Shown here piece after piece: positions 24,900 to 35,148 of a DNA stretch of 64,000 bases. A program made the translations under genes and the position numbers. Origin of the DNA: Nitrospira sp. (GTDB taxonomy: Bacteria > Nitrospirota > Nitrospiria > Nitrospirales > Nitrospiraceae); contig SWDM01000018.1 of assembly GCA_005116835.1 (NCBI GenBank), forward strand, positions 251,485-315,484, given 5' to 3'. A model generated the notes under the pieces. It was not told where the DNA came from. It did no database searches and was given only the letters and a program-made list of their open reading frames with translations. Numbering within the stretch: the stretch's first letter is position 1; the number at the start of each line of letters is the position of its first letter.

Positions 24900-25979
24900 A
24901 TGCCCAAGATCGACGAACTTTTTAAAATGATGGCGGAGCAGGGCGCGTCCGACCTGCACTTGATTACAGGTCAACCGCCGGTCCTGCGGATCGATGGAGA
25001 GTTGGTACGGATTCCCGGTCAGGTTCCTCTCACTCAAGACGGCCTCCACGAGTTGCTGTACGAAATTATACCGGGGTCGAAGAAAGATCAGTTCGAGGCT
25101 TCAGGCGACGTCGATTTCGGCTATGAAATTCAAGGGCTCGCGAGATTTCGCTCAAACTTCTTCAATCACAAGTACGGCATCGGAGCGGTGTTCCGGAAGA
25201 TTCCCAGCAAGGTGCTGACAGCAGAAGAATTAGGACTCCCGCCGATCTTAACAAAGGCGGCCATGTTGAAAAAGGGGCTGGTCCTGGTCACGGGTCCGAC
25301 CGGAAGCGGCAAGTCTACGACCTTGGCGGCGATGGTCGACTATGCTAATAAAAATCGAAAGGATCATATTCTGACGGTCGAAGATCCGATCGAGTTCGTG
25401 CACCAAAGTCAAGGCTGCATCGTGAATCATCGAGAGGTCGGACTGCATACGATGACGTTTGCGTCGGCCTTGCGCGGCGCATTGCGTGAAGACCCCGACA
25501 TCATCCTCGTCGGAGAAATGCGGGACCTCGAAACGATTTCTCTGGCGGTCGAAGCCGCGGCCACAGGGCACTTGGTCTTCGGCACGCTGCACACAGAAAA
25601 CGCCGCCAAGACGGTCGACCGGATCATCGAGGTGTTCCCCCATGGTGAACAGCCTCAGATCCGGAGTACTCTATCGACAGCGCTGAAAGTCATCGTCGCT
25701 CAGAACCTGTTTAAGCGGATCGATCGGAAAGGGCGCTGCGCCGCGCTCGAGATTTTGGTCTGTACCTCCGCCGTCAGCAATCTCATTCGGGATGCCAAGA
25801 CCGTCCAAATTGCCTCGCTCATGCAGACGGGAAAAGCCGTCGGGATGCAGACCTTGGACGATGCCATTCAGGAACTTCTGAGTTGGAAGTGGATCTCGCC
25901 CGAAGAAGCCTACGAGAAGTCGATCGATAAGAATCGCTTCGCCAAGCTGCTTAAAACGCCTCCTGACACGCTTCAATGA
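24900..25979 (+). CDS. pilT: Type IV pilus retraction ATPase PilT
   Basis: The protein has 359 residues from ATG 24900, which has AGAGG four bases upstream; an ATG four codons earlier is possible. It starts MPKIDELFKMMAEQGASDLH, the usual PilT N-terminus, then LITGQPPVLRIDGEL. Walker A is TGPTGSGKSTTL, the Asp box includes ILTVEDPIEFVH, Walker B is PDIILVGEMRD, and the His box is GHLVFGTLHTENAAKTVDRI. PilT depolymerises type IV pili for twitching motility. No other pilus gene is in the window, so it is an orphan copy; PilU is an alternative name. Confidence 0.9.
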   Translation: MPKIDELFKMMAEQGASDLHLITGQPPVLRIDGELVRIPGQVPLTQDGLHELLYEIIPGSKKDQFEASGDVDFGYEIQGLARFRSNFFNHKYGIGAVFRKIPSKVLTAEELGLPPILTKAAMLKKGLVLVTGPTGSGKSTTLAAMVDYANKNRKDHILTVEDPIEFVHQSQGCIVNHREVGLHTMTFASALRGALREDPDIILVGEMRDLETISLAVEAAATGHLVFGTLHTENAAKTVDRIIEVFPHGEQPQIRSTLSTALKVIVAQNLFKRIDRKGRCAALEILVCTSAVSNLIRDAKTVQIASLMQTGKAVGMQTLDDAIQELLSWKWISPEEAYEKSIDKNRFAKLLKTPPDTLQ

Positions 25980-26063
25980 TCTGACTGTAGATCGTCCTCC
26001 TTTGTTCTTAAAATTGATCCGCTGAAGATGTCCCCCTCATCTTCCTCGCTGATTGCACAGCGG

Positions 26064-26345
26064 TTATTCGTGCTTGGCACGGAAGGCTGCTGCAAGACGA
26101 GCTTTGGTTGCAGAAGATGGCGACGCCATCTCGTCTCGATGATGATCCTGATTGGATGAGTGACGCAGGACGTGGCGCATCGTACGCAACTGATCCCGGT
26201 ACCGAGCGCAGGCTTCGCAAATCCAATAGTGGAGGTCAAGCCTGAGCCTCATCGACCAGGGCAGCGGTCGATCCATAGACTCCGATGCCCAGTGGGTAAC
26301 GTCTTTGCAAGGTGGCGTAATCCGAGCTAGCAATGTGGTGATCAT
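26064..26345 (-). CDS. Small zf-HC2-like anti-sigma-type protein
   Basis: The protein has 93 residues. It has CKDVTHWASESMDRPLPWSM, then RLDLHYWICEACARYRDQL with H-x3-C-x2-C, the zinc-binding anti-sigma core, and a polar tail. It resembles the gene at 10010. No sigma factor lies beside it, so its partner is unknown. The ATG at 26345 has no strong Shine-Dalgarno sequence. It sits between convergent pilT and the glycogen-debranching gene. Confidence 0.6.
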   Translation of the reverse strand: MITTLLARITPPCKDVTHWASESMDRPLPWSMRLRLDLHYWICEACARYRDQLRTMRHVLRHSSNQDHHRDEMASPSSATKARLAAAFRAKHE

Positions 26346-26390
26346 AAAGTGCTGAGCCGTGCGGTTCTTACCGCTCCTATCGATAGGACA

Positions 26391-28484
26391 TCAAGGATGA
26401 AGTGTGGCGTCGTCCCTTCTCCCTCGCCGAAGGCTCTTGCCTCCCTTCCCCTGAGTCGATTGAGGAGCCGTTTCCTTACGCTGCCGTACAACCACTCGAC
26501 TTACTGTGGCTTTATGCATATCGGCTTGCACGCCAAGATCTTCAATCAAGGCCCGCAGGGGTTCAGCCACGGACCAAGCTTGAGCGTAACAGCCACGTGG
26601 CTGATGGGGCGCTTCACCGTCGAAAATCTCTGAGACTTGGCCAAGGCAGGCCTCTTTCAAATGAGCCCCGATGCCATCCAGAAACGCGCGAGCCTGCTTG
26701 AGCGCGGCTGGTTTCTTTCCATGAACTTTAATCCAAGCTGTCACAAACGGGCCCAGCAAGAAGGGCCAAACAGTCCCTTGATGGTAGGCACCGTCTCGTT
26801 CCAACACACCACCTTCATACCTGCCACGATAACGACTGTCGGTGGGCGATAACGTGCGGAGGCCGACCGGCGTCAGGAGTTGATCCTCGACAAGGCGAAG
26901 AATTCGCTGCGCCCGACCGCGAGGAACCAGTCCATCGACCAGCGAGATAGCGTAGAGTTGATTGGGCCGAAGCGACGCATCGTTTCCTTCCGGCCCATCG
27001 ATCACATCATAGAGATAGCCGCCGGCTTCATGCCAAAACCTTGTTCGAAACGATGCAATCGCTCGCTCTCGGTCGTCCCGACATCGAGCCGCATAGGCTG
27101 CGTCACCAAACTGTCCGGCCAGCTGTTCGCCGATCTCCAACGCCCGAACCCAAAGCGCCTGGATCTCCACCGGCTTTCCATGGCGTGGCGTGACGACCCA
27201 TTCGCCGACCTTCGCATCCATCCAGGTCAACTGAGCGCCAGACGCCCCGCCTGTAATCAAACCATCCTCCTCCATTCTAATTCCGTACCTTGTGCCTTGA
27301 CGGTAACCATCGAGAATCTGTTGCACAGCAGGCCAAGCGGTGGCTCGCACGCGAACCTCATCTTGTGACGTTGCGAGGTAACGGCCGATCGAATGGATAA
27401 ACCAGAGCGACGCGTCGATCGTGTTGTATTCCGGCTGCTCTCCTATGTCCGGGAACCGGTTCGGCACCATGCCTTCTGATATATGTGCGGCAAAAGCAGC
27501 GATGACTTGCCAAGCTACGTCCATTCGCCCTGTAACTAGACAGAGACCTGGCAGCGAGATGAAGGTGTCGCGGCCCCAATCGGTAAACCAGGGATAGCCG
27601 GCGATGATCGTTTGCCCCGTCCCTCGCTCGGCGAGGAACCGTTCCGCAGCGCACCAGAGGTCGCCAGCCAAAGAATCATCGGTTGGGGCTGCTTCTCGTG
27701 CTGTGTCTCGGCGGGATTTTTCGTGCTTCACAAGGTCTAATACATCGAGCCGGTAGAGGGTCTCACTTGTGAAGGCCAAGGTCCTTATGGATCCAGCATC
27801 AAGATTGAACGTGAACTCCCCAGGGGACCACCAGTCTTCTTCAGCATCGAGTCCACGTTGCCGTTCGACAGGAAACTGTACGCGCCGATACCAATTCGGT
27901 TCATGGCGATACGCTCCGGAGTGGAAAGCCCGCACTGGGGGCAGATCGAAGTAGGGGTGCCACTGGACCATCTCGATCCCATCCAAGGCCTTTGTCGAGA
28001 GGCTTCCATTCTCGTGATGCGTCCCATGATAGTCGCGCCCTGTGAGCTTCGGTCTCACCCTCAGCACGGCTCGCGATGGACTCTTGCCGACCAACTTCCA
28101 TCGCACCACCACAATATCGCGTCCGTGAATCAGTACTATCTCTCGCTGGACCGTTATGCCATTGCAGTCGAAGGTCCAGGTGGGCCAGGGGTCTGTTGAA
28201 AATTGGATACCGTGTTCATACCCAGTTGGATGAACAGCGCCCGGATACAGAGTCGTTGAGAGAGAAATCGCCTGGCCGTCGATGTCGAGCCATTCTTCGA
28301 GCTGATTGACTAGAACAACCCGTTCGCTGGGCGGCTTCCTGGCGGTTAGGAGGAGTGCGTGGTAACGACGGGTATTTGCCCCTGCAACTGTGCCGGACGA
28401 GAATCCGCCACGACCGTTGGTCTCCAGCCATTCAAGGCTCAAGGCTCGATCAAGGTTCCGGCTATCTTGGGTGTTAACCTTCAT
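26391..28484 (-). CDS. Glycogen debranching enzyme (amylo-alpha-1,6-glucosidase type)
   Basis: The protein has 697 residues. The N-terminal GDE_N-like domain begins LEWLETNGRGGFSSGTVAGA and NTRRYHALLLTA. The C-terminal (alpha/alpha)6 barrel has IAGYPWFTDWGRDTFISLPG, MVPNRFPDIGEQPEYNTIDA, GAYHQGTVWPFLLGPF and EIFDGEAPHQPRGCYAQAWS, all standard for bacterial glycogen debranching enzymes that remove branch points. The C-terminal RQRKETAPQ tail is polar. It follows the GH63-type glucosidase on the same strand, separated by a heptamer array, suggesting a role in storage-polysaccharide or trehalose-type sugar turnover. Confidence 0.9.
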   Translation of the reverse strand: MKVNTQDSRNLDRALSLEWLETNGRGGFSSGTVAGANTRRYHALLLTARKPPSERVVLVNQLEEWLDIDGQAISLSTTLYPGAVHPTGYEHGIQFSTDPWPTWTFDCNGITVQREIVLIHGRDIVVVRWKLVGKSPSRAVLRVRPKLTGRDYHGTHHENGSLSTKALDGIEMVQWHPYFDLPPVRAFHSGAYRHEPNWYRRVQFPVERQRGLDAEEDWWSPGEFTFNLDAGSIRTLAFTSETLYRLDVLDLVKHEKSRRDTAREAAPTDDSLAGDLWCAAERFLAERGTGQTIIAGYPWFTDWGRDTFISLPGLCLVTGRMDVAWQVIAAFAAHISEGMVPNRFPDIGEQPEYNTIDASLWFIHSIGRYLATSQDEVRVRATAWPAVQQILDGYRQGTRYGIRMEEDGLITGGASGAQLTWMDAKVGEWVVTPRHGKPVEIQALWVRALEIGEQLAGQFGDAAYAARCRDDRERAIASFRTRFWHEAGGYLYDVIDGPEGNDASLRPNQLYAISLVDGLVPRGRAQRILRLVEDQLLTPVGLRTLSPTDSRYRGRYEGGVLERDGAYHQGTVWPFLLGPFVTAWIKVHGKKPAALKQARAFLDGIGAHLKEACLGQVSEIFDGEAPHQPRGCYAQAWSVAEPLRALIEDLGVQADMHKATVSRVVVRQRKETAPQSTQGKGGKSLRRGRRDDATLHP

Positions 28485-28490
28485 CCTGAG

Positions 28491-28568
28491 GCTCCTAGCT
28501 GTTAGCTTTCAGCTTCAGAAAGAATAATTCCACTCCCTCTCTGACTGATCGCTGATAGCTGACGGCTT
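28491..28568. repeat. Heptamer-period inverted array (TCAGCNN type)
   Basis: The left arm (28491-28518) runs CCTAGCT, GTTAGCT, TTCAGCT. The right arm (28541-28568) is the inverse (GTCAGCTATCAGCGATCAG on the minus strand), starting beside the glucosidase stop. Period 7, imperfect hairpin with a loop of about 22 bases. Confidence 0.7.
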
Positions 28569-28570
28569 CA

Positions 28571-31252
28571 TTACTCCCCAGATTGCTGAATCAGCTTCGC
28601 CACCAAACCGGTCCAACCAGTCTGATGACTTGCACCGATGCCGGCTCCGTTGTCTCCGTGGAAATATTCGTAGAACAAGATGTTATTGCGCCAATGAGGA
28701 TCGTTCTGAATTCGATTCGTCCCGCCGAACACCGGACGCTTCCCCTCGGCATCCTGGAGAAAGATGTGCGTCAAACGTCGTGAGATGTCAGCTGCTACCT
28801 GCCAGAGCGTCGATTGATGGCCGGATCCAGTCGGGTACTCAACCTTATACTGATCGCCGAGAAAGTAGTGAAACTTTTGCAGCGACTCGATCAGGAGGTA
28901 GTTGACTGGGAACCAAACCGGTCCGCGCCAATTCGAATTGCCTCCAAACAACCCTGTACGGGATTCCGCCGGTTCGTAGTCCACGCGATGCTCATGGCCC
29001 ATGACCGAGACCACATAGGGATGATCTTTGTGATAGCGCGAGAGAGCGCGGATGCCGAAGGGAGACAGGAACTCCTCTTCGTCGAGCATATAGCGCAACA
29101 CGGATTTCAGCCGGTCTCGGCTCACGAGGGAGAGAAAACGCCGTACACCTCCGTCGGAGGATTGCGTTTCCAGATGTTGCGCAAAGTCCGGCCTGTTCTC
29201 GATGAACCACTGCATCCGGTGCTTGAAGCGCGGGAGGCTGTCGATGAGTTCCGAGTCGAGTGTCTCCACCGCAAACAGAGGGATCAGGCCGACCATCGAA
29301 CGGACCTTCATATGTGTGGTGGCTCCGTTCGGCAGGTGCAGCACGTCGTAGAAGAAGCCGTCCTCGCGATCCCACAATTCGATCTTTTCGCCGCCGATGT
29401 TGTTCATGGCGCGGCAGATATAGACGAAGTGTTCGAAGAATTTACTGGCCACATCTTCATAGGCCCGATTGTCTCGGGCGAGCTCCAGCGCGATCGTCAG
29501 CATGTTGAGGCAGTACATCCCCATCCAGCTGGTGGCATCCGACTGTTCAATGTGGCCGCCGGTCGGCAAGGGCGCACTCCGGTCGAACACCCCGATATTG
29601 TCGAGACCGAGGAAGCCGCCCTGGAAGATGTTTTTCCCCTCGGCATCCTTTCGATTGATCCACCAGGTAAAATTCAAGAGAAGTTTATGGAACACGCGCT
29701 CAAGGAATCGACGATCGCCGACGCCTTTTCGTTTCTTTTCAATCTTATAGATACGCCAGGCAGCCCAGGCATGGACCGGCGGATTGACGTCGCCCAAGGC
29801 CCACTCATAGGCCGGAATCTGTCCGTTCGGATGCATGTACCACTCGCGCAGCATGAGCACGAGTTGTTCCTTGGCAAAGTTTGAATCGACGAGGGCGAGG
29901 GGAACACAATGAAACGCGAGATCCCAGGCTGCGTACCAGGGATATTCCCATTTGTCCGGCATCGAAATGACATCGGCGTTGTACAGATGGGTCCAATCGG
30001 CATTCCGGCCATGTAACCGTTCACGCGGTGGTTCCGGCATACCCGGATCGCCTTTGAGCCAGCGATTCACCTCATAGTGATAGAACTGTTTGCTCCAAAG
30101 CATTCCGGCAAAGGCCTGCCGTTGGACGCGGCGGGCATCTTCGGATATCCCGCTCGGAGCCAGACCGTCATAAAACTCATCGGCCTCCTGGATTCGTCGG
30201 GTAAAGACATCATCGAACTCCTGCTGGGAAAATTCCTGAATCATTTCCTCATTGGTGAATCGCAACTTGATCGTCTTCGTCTCTCCTGGCGCAAGCGTCA
30301 AGACATACTTGGCCGCCGCTTTGGTGCCCAGGTGATCCGGATTGACCGCATCCTTCTCTCCCTGCACGACATAATCGTGAAAACTGTCCTTCACATACCT
30401 GGCGCCCTCTTGATCACCATAAAGACGGCGGCTGTTGGTTTCGTTTTCGGTAAAGAGCAGGGTCGGCTGACCTTCGCAGAGGAGGCGGCGGAGGCCATAG
30501 TAATCGTGCTGCGTCTCGATGATGCTCAGCTGGTCCGTCGACTCCCCTTGCTTGAAACGAGGGCGCCGGATATCCGCCCCCCATGACCAGGTGTTGCGAT
30601 ACCAGATTGTCGGCAACAACGTGAGTTCGGCTTGGTCCGGGCCGCGATTCACAACCTGGATACGGATGCAGAGATCTTCGGGGGTCGCTTTGGCATACTC
30701 CACAAAAACATCGAAGTAGCGGTTCTCATCGAAAACACCGCTGTCGATCAATTCAAACTCGGGATCCTGACGCCCTCGACGACGATTCTCCTCGACCAGC
30801 TGAGTATAGGGAAACTCTGCCTGCGGATATTTGTACAGATACTTCATGTAGGAATGGGTCGGGGTTGAGTCGAGGTAATAGTAACATTCCTTCACATCTT
30901 CACCGTGATTGCCTTCGTTGCCGGTGAGCCCGAAGATTCGTTCTTTCAATATCGGGTCGCGGCCATTCCACAAGGCCAGGGCAAAGCAGATCAATTGGTG
31001 GCGGTCACAGATCCCGCCGAGCCCATCCTCGTTCCAGCGATAAGCGCGAGATCTCGCATGGTCATGGGAAAATGCTTCCCAGGCCGTGCCGTGGGGACTG
31101 TAGTCCTCGCGCACAGTTCCCCAAGCCCGTTCGCTCAGATAGGGCCCCCAACGATTCCAGTGACTTTGACGTTTGGCATCCTCGTCCAAACGCTGCTGTT
31201 CTGCCTGAATCGGGGGTTGAAATCCTGATGTGGTCTGACGATGAGAGGCCAT
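28571..31252 (-). CDS. GH63/MGH1-type glucosidase
   Basis: The protein has 893 residues from ATG 31252 (GAAGGAG four bases upstream); a longer frame has no binding site. N-terminal beta domain: [39 protein letters not shown] and [17 protein letters not shown]-like text ([20 protein letters not shown]). Barrel domain: [67 protein letters not shown] and [14 protein letters not shown]. This is the bacterial mannosyl-oligosaccharide glucosidase-like family acting on alpha-glucosides. There is no signal peptide, so it is cytoplasmic. It is near the debranching enzyme. Exact substrate unknown. Confidence 0.85.
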   Translation of the reverse strand: MASHRQTTSGFQPPIQAEQQRLDEDAKRQSHWNRWGPYLSERAWGTVREDYSPHGTAWEAFSHDHARSRAYRWNEDGLGGICDRHQLICFALALWNGRDPILKERIFGLTGNEGNHGEDVKECYYYLDSTPTHSYMKYLYKYPQAEFPYTQLVEENRRRGRQDPEFELIDSGVFDENRYFDVFVEYAKATPEDLCIRIQVVNRGPDQAELTLLPTIWYRNTWSWGADIRRPRFKQGESTDQLSIIETQHDYYGLRRLLCEGQPTLLFTENETNSRRLYGDQEGARYVKDSFHDYVVQGEKDAVNPDHLGTKAAAKYVLTLAPGETKTIKLRFTNEEMIQEFSQQEFDDVFTRRIQEADEFYDGLAPSGISEDARRVQRQAFAGMLWSKQFYHYEVNRWLKGDPGMPEPPRERLHGRNADWTHLYNADVISMPDKWEYPWYAAWDLAFHCVPLALVDSNFAKEQLVLMLREWYMHPNGQIPAYEWALGDVNPPVHAWAAWRIYKIEKKRKGVGDRRFLERVFHKLLLNFTWWINRKDAEGKNIFQGGFLGLDNIGVFDRSAPLPTGGHIEQSDATSWMGMYCLNMLTIALELARDNRAYEDVASKFFEHFVYICRAMNNIGGEKIELWDREDGFFYDVLHLPNGATTHMKVRSMVGLIPLFAVETLDSELIDSLPRFKHRMQWFIENRPDFAQHLETQSSDGGVRRFLSLVSRDRLKSVLRYMLDEEEFLSPFGIRALSRYHKDHPYVVSVMGHEHRVDYEPAESRTGLFGGNSNWRGPVWFPVNYLLIESLQKFHYFLGDQYKVEYPTGSGHQSTLWQVAADISRRLTHIFLQDAEGKRPVFGGTNRIQNDPHWRNNILFYEYFHGDNGAGIGASHQTGWTGLVAKLIQQSGE

Positions 31253-31317
31253 ATGACTCCTTCGGTAGAAACGGTATACAACTAGAGTCGGCCCGCTGTG
31301 GGAAGTCTTACAAGAAA

Positions 31318-32340
31318 CTAGTACCGGGCAGCCCCTGTAGTCAAGTGGAGGCGATAGACCGATGAGCCACCCGTGATGAACAGGGTCTGCCCATCCTCGC
31401 CCCATGCGACATTGGAGGTTGGTTGTCCTGTCTCGACCGTGCCCAGGAGGGTGCCGTCAGGAGCGATGACGCTCAGCCCGCCTGGCCTTGCGCCGAAGAC
31501 GTTGCCCTGCCGATCGACCTTGAACCCGTCTGGTCCGAAGAATGGATCCTTCCGCCAGCGGGTTGCATCGAAAAACTGGCGGCCGTTCGTGACTGTGCCG
31601 TCTTTGTTGACATCATAGGCCAGCCAGGCCGCCCGCTTCGGGTCGACGTCGGACACGTAGAGCGTCTTCTCATCCGGCGAGAAGGCAATGCCATTCGGCG
31701 CCTTGATGTCATGGATGAGCAGGGTTACTTTCCCATCTTGAGATAGGCGATATACTCCCTGGACATGGGCTTTTCTCGGATCGTCGAAGGCTTGAGGGAG
31801 CCCAAACGGCGGGTCGGTAAAATAGAGATCGCCGTTGGATTTGAAGACTAGATCGTTCGGACTATTGACCCTATGCCCATTGTAGTGATCGACAAGCGAC
31901 ACGATCATTCCGTTTGATTCCAGCCGTCCAATTTGTCTATCGCCATGGCGGCAGAGGACTAATCGTCCTTGATCGTCGAGTGTGAGCCCGTTGGAACCTG
32001 GCTCTTTACCCATAAAGGGCGCAAGACCACTATAGCCGCTGTTCTTGAGGAATAGGCTGACGCCTTCGCCTGGTTTCCATTTATACACACTATTGGCTGG
32101 GATATCGGAAAACAGCAGATAGCCGCCCTGTTTGTGCCACACTGGCCCTTCGACCCAGGTAAACCCATCGGCAATTTTTTCCAGCTTCGCATCTTTCGGC
32201 ACAAGCTGATCGAAGCGCGGGTCGAGACTGGTGAGGGTAGCCGGTACAGTCTCAGCCCAAGCCGAACTGTATAGGACGATTTGAGCGAACACTACGAATG
32301 CTAGCGCTGATCTTAATGGAATCTCGGCAATTCGTTTCAT
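31318..32340 (-). CDS. Exported SMP-30/gluconolactonase-like protein
   Basis: The protein has 340 residues with a signal peptide ending SSAWAET. The six-bladed propeller family motifs are [75 protein letters not shown] and [12 protein letters not shown]. The glutamate in EGP and the NSPND and APNG segments are the expected metal ligands. The reaction is hydrolysis of sugar lactones such as gluconolactone, here in the periplasm. It lies 26 bases after a longer paralog. Confidence 0.88.
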   Translation of the reverse strand: MKRIAEIPLRSALAFVVFAQIVLYSSAWAETVPATLTSLDPRFDQLVPKDAKLEKIADGFTWVEGPVWHKQGGYLLFSDIPANSVYKWKPGEGVSLFLKNSGYSGLAPFMGKEPGSNGLTLDDQGRLVLCRHGDRQIGRLESNGMIVSLVDHYNGHRVNSPNDLVFKSNGDLYFTDPPFGLPQAFDDPRKAHVQGVYRLSQDGKVTLLIHDIKAPNGIAFSPDEKTLYVSDVDPKRAAWLAYDVNKDGTVTNGRQFFDATRWRKDPFFGPDGFKVDRQGNVFGARPGGLSVIAPDGTLLGTVETGQPTSNVAWGEDGQTLFITGGSSVYRLHLTTGAARY

Positions 32341-32366
32341 CTCTCTTCACCCCTTTACCCTTTACC

Positions 32367-34010
32367 TCACTGCATCAATGGCCGCACCCCTGCTATGTTC
32401 ATTTTGATGCGATAGATGCCTGTGAGGGCCGTGATGTAGAGCGTCTTGCCGTCGTCGTCGCCCCAAGCCATGTTGTGCGGATCTTCCGGCCCCTTGATAA
32501 GGCCGAGCTGCTTGCCTTCCGGTGAGATGATCCAGAGGCCGCCGGGCCCGGTCGAATAGACATTCCCCTTCTGGTCCACCTTGAGGCCGTCCAGAGCATC
32601 TGTTCCTGGCTCATTAGTCATATCGAAGAAAAGTCGGCCCTCCGACAATGTACAGTCATGATTCACGTCATAGCGCTGGATGACTTTCCGCTTGTCGTTC
32701 CAGTTGTTTACATAGAGCGTCTTCTCGTCCGGTGAGAGGGCGAGGCCGTTCGGCGCATCGAGATCGGTGATGACGAGCTTTACCTGATTGTCCCTCACAC
32801 AGTAGACACCGCTGTAGGGCAGTTCTTTCCTCGGATCGTCGAAGACCTTGGGGAGGCCGAAGGGTGGGTCGGTAAAATAGAGCGCCCCGTCGGAGCGATA
32901 GACAAGATCGTTCGGGCTATTGAGACGCTTGCCCTCATAGCGATCAGCCAGCACAGTGATGTTGCCGCGGGGTTCAACCCGGATGACGCGGCGATTGCCA
33001 TGCTGATTGATCGTGAGACGGCCCTTACTGTCGAGCGTGAGCCCGTTCGAGCCAGGCTGGTGGTACTCCCCAACGTTGAAACCACTATAGCCGCTCTTGG
33101 TGCGAAAGACGGATACCTGCCCTTCAGCTGACCAACGATAAATAATATTGGCGTTGGGATCGCTGAAGAGGAGATATCCCGATGTTGCAGCTGTGGCCGG
33201 GATCCAGACTGGTCCTTCGGTGAAGAGAAAACCACCAGCGAGTTTCTCAAGCTTGGTATCGGATGACACGATAGCATCCAGTGCCGGATCGACTCTGACG
33301 ATCTCGGTCTTCACAAACTGCGCCGGGCCGATCTGGTTCGTCTTGTAGAAATCCAGCGTAGCCGAGCGCACCCAGATGAAGTTGCCTGGTGGATTGGACA
33401 ATGGGCCGTTGATCCCAAACACGGCCAACTGGATCTTCTGACCTGGACTCGCATTCCTGGTTAGTACCACACGGTTCGGGGCATTGAATCCCTTAATCAG
33501 CTGTCCACCTGGCTGACCCAGCACCAGCGGCAACTTCCCATCGACCCAGACCTCGGCGTAATCGTCGATCGCAATCTCAAACACGACGGTCGAGCCGGCA
33601 GGATCGAACGACCCGATCCTGTCAGGAATCGTGATCGAAGTTCGATACCAATTAAAGCAGAGGCGCCCAGTGGATCGCCGCTCTTCCAATTGAGCCGGTG
33701 CGATCCGTTCCCATTGAGAGTCATCAAAATCCACGGCACCTGCGCGCACATCGATATCCTGGGTGCGATTAGGCGGACCGGACGGAGCGAGGTCTGCCCC
33801 GGGGCTATGATGGTCGACATCAACGACCTTCACGTTGCTGTAGCGCCACTGGCCTTTGACCAAACCCATTCCTTCGTCGGTCTTGAGATCGATAATCGCA
33901 TCCGGCCTCACCCCCGGCGCATCGCCCGTGACTTGGGCGCGGCTATACAGGGGAATGGCGATCAAGACACTCGCTGCTACTGCTGCAAAAATACTGTTTC
34001 GAATTCCCAT
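32367..34010 (-). CDS. Exported two-domain protein: beta-sandwich plus SMP-30/gluconolactonase propeller
   Basis: The protein has 547 residues with a signal peptide ending LYSRAQV. Residues about 75-230 form a galactose-binding-like sandwich (VDFDDSQWERIAPAQLEERR, WYRTSITIPDRIGSFDP, IDDYAEVWVDGKLPLVLG). Residues about 245-540 repeat the propeller motifs of the next gene ([76 protein letters not shown]). The extra N-terminal domain may bind carbohydrate. Tandem arrangement with the shorter paralog suggests duplication. Confidence 0.85.
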   Translation of the reverse strand: MGIRNSIFAAVAASVLIAIPLYSRAQVTGDAPGVRPDAIIDLKTDEGMGLVKGQWRYSNVKVVDVDHHSPGADLAPSGPPNRTQDIDVRAGAVDFDDSQWERIAPAQLEERRSTGRLCFNWYRTSITIPDRIGSFDPAGSTVVFEIAIDDYAEVWVDGKLPLVLGQPGGQLIKGFNAPNRVVLTRNASPGQKIQLAVFGINGPLSNPPGNFIWVRSATLDFYKTNQIGPAQFVKTEIVRVDPALDAIVSSDTKLEKLAGGFLFTEGPVWIPATAATSGYLLFSDPNANIIYRWSAEGQVSVFRTKSGYSGFNVGEYHQPGSNGLTLDSKGRLTINQHGNRRVIRVEPRGNITVLADRYEGKRLNSPNDLVYRSDGALYFTDPPFGLPKVFDDPRKELPYSGVYCVRDNQVKLVITDLDAPNGLALSPDEKTLYVNNWNDKRKVIQRYDVNHDCTLSEGRLFFDMTNEPGTDALDGLKVDQKGNVYSTGPGGLWIISPEGKQLGLIKGPEDPHNMAWGDDDGKTLYITALTGIYRIKMNIAGVRPLMQ

Positions 34011-34026
34011 GGTAGTTCTCCGCGCT

Positions 34027-34124
34027 CGTCAGGCGTCAATCGTCATCCGTCAAGCGTTGAAGACCCATCAGAGCGCTTCCAGAGCTTCTTTCCCGATTGA
34101 CGAATGACGATTGACGCCTGACGC
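34027..34124. repeat. Heptamer-period inverted array with near-perfect arms (GTCAATC type)
   Basis: The left arm (34027-34056) reads GTCAGGC, GTCAATC, GTCATCC, GTCAAGC. The right arm (34095-34124) is its inverse, matching at about 27 of 29 positions. This is the longest and most regular hairpin of its kind here, with a loop of about 38 bases. It starts two bases after the stop of the GlcG-cupin gene. Confidence 0.85.
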
Positions 34125-34126
34125 CG

Positions 34127-35041
34127 CTACCGCACCTTCACCACGTAGTAATCAAACGGCGCCGTCACCTCCTTGAACCAATGGGGCATCCCGTTTGGAA
34201 TAATTACCACGTCACCTGGCACGAGCGTTCTCGCCTCACCTCCGGCCACTATCGGCGCGCGGAGTTCGTGCGGGGCAACGATTTTGATGCCGACAGGGGT
34301 GCCGCCGGTGACCAGCTGTGCCGAGCCCTTGAGGACGTATACAATGTCCGTGTCGAGTTCGTGAACTTCGACGACGCCCGCCTTGTCGCGATGGCTGGCA
34401 TGCACCATATAGTTCCTCGCTGCGTGCATCATGTTTTCATCTTCACCAACCAACACCGCGCCCTTTGCAAAGGAAGCCGCCACTTTCTGACTGTCGATGT
34501 AGGTGACAGGAAGCGGCTGATGCCCGTTGGCTATTCCAGCCATCTCCATGTAGTCGAGGGATTTTGCCCCGATAATGGCAAGCTCCTCATCCTGCTGCGC
34601 ACTGGCTGCTCCACTGACACCAACCGCCCCCACAACCTTTCCTTCCCATTCGAGAGGAATGCCGCCCTGCAGCGGAGTAAAGTTCTGAAGATCGCTGCCC
34701 AACGTGACCATCGAAGTACGCCCGCCCTTAATCGCGTCTTCGAACAGTTTGGTCGGCTTCTTGAACAAAGCTGAGGTACGAGCTTTACCGATGGCAATAT
34801 TCGCACTGGCGGCAAAGGTTTGGTCCAGACGCTCCAACGCCAATAGGTTGCCACCGTCATCGACAACGGCGATCGAGCCGCCCGGCGCGTTGACACGTTT
34901 CGCTTCAGTCACTGTTGCGGCAATGACTCTCTTGGCGCCCTCCAGTGTGAGGCCGCGCTTGTCGGATACCGATTCGGCGTAGCTGATGGAAGCCAGCATC
35001 GCGATGACCACGCCTGTGACAACTGCTGTGATGTGCTTCAT
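34127..35041 (-). CDS. Exported GlcG/HbpS-cupin fusion protein
   Basis: The protein has 304 residues; the signal peptide ends ISYAES. Residues about 28-170 are a GlcG/HbpS (DUF336) domain: GLTLEGAKRVIAATVTEA, GGSIAVVDDGGNLLALERLD, FTPLQGGIPLEWEGKVVGAV and GVSGAASAQQDEELA. Residues about 190-304 are a cupin: EVHELDTDIVYVLKGSAQLV and PGDVVIIPNGMPHWFKEV. HbpS-type domains bind haem or cobalamin-like ligands; cupins bind metals or small acids. The fusion is unusual and implies a combined sensor or enzyme. Its neighbour at 35147 is a stand-alone GlcG domain. Confidence 0.85.
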   Translation of the reverse strand: MKHITAVVTGVVIAMLASISYAESVSDKRGLTLEGAKRVIAATVTEAKRVNAPGGSIAVVDDGGNLLALERLDQTFAASANIAIGKARTSALFKKPTKLFEDAIKGGRTSMVTLGSDLQNFTPLQGGIPLEWEGKVVGAVGVSGAASAQQDEELAIIGAKSLDYMEMAGIANGHQPLPVTYIDSQKVAASFAKGAVLVGEDENMMHAARNYMVHASHRDKAGVVEVHELDTDIVYVLKGSAQLVTGGTPVGIKIVAPHELRAPIVAGGEARTLVPGDVVIIPNGMPHWFKEVTAPFDYYVVKVR

Positions 35042-35070
35042 GACGATTCTCCTTTTCTACTGGTAGAGTT

Positions 35071-35148
35071 ATCAGCATTCAGCCATCAGCCGTCAGTTCC
35101 GATAGAATTGCCCAGGAACTGAAAGCTGATCGCTGAAAGCTGACAGCT
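35071..35148. repeat. Heptamer-period inverted array (TCAGCNN type)
   Basis: The left arm (35071-35100) is TCAGCAT, TCAGCCA, TCAGCCG, TCAGTTC. The right arm (35115-35148) inverts to GTCAGCTTTCAGCGATCAGC and touches the stop codon of the GlcG gene (35147-35149). Confidence 0.8.
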
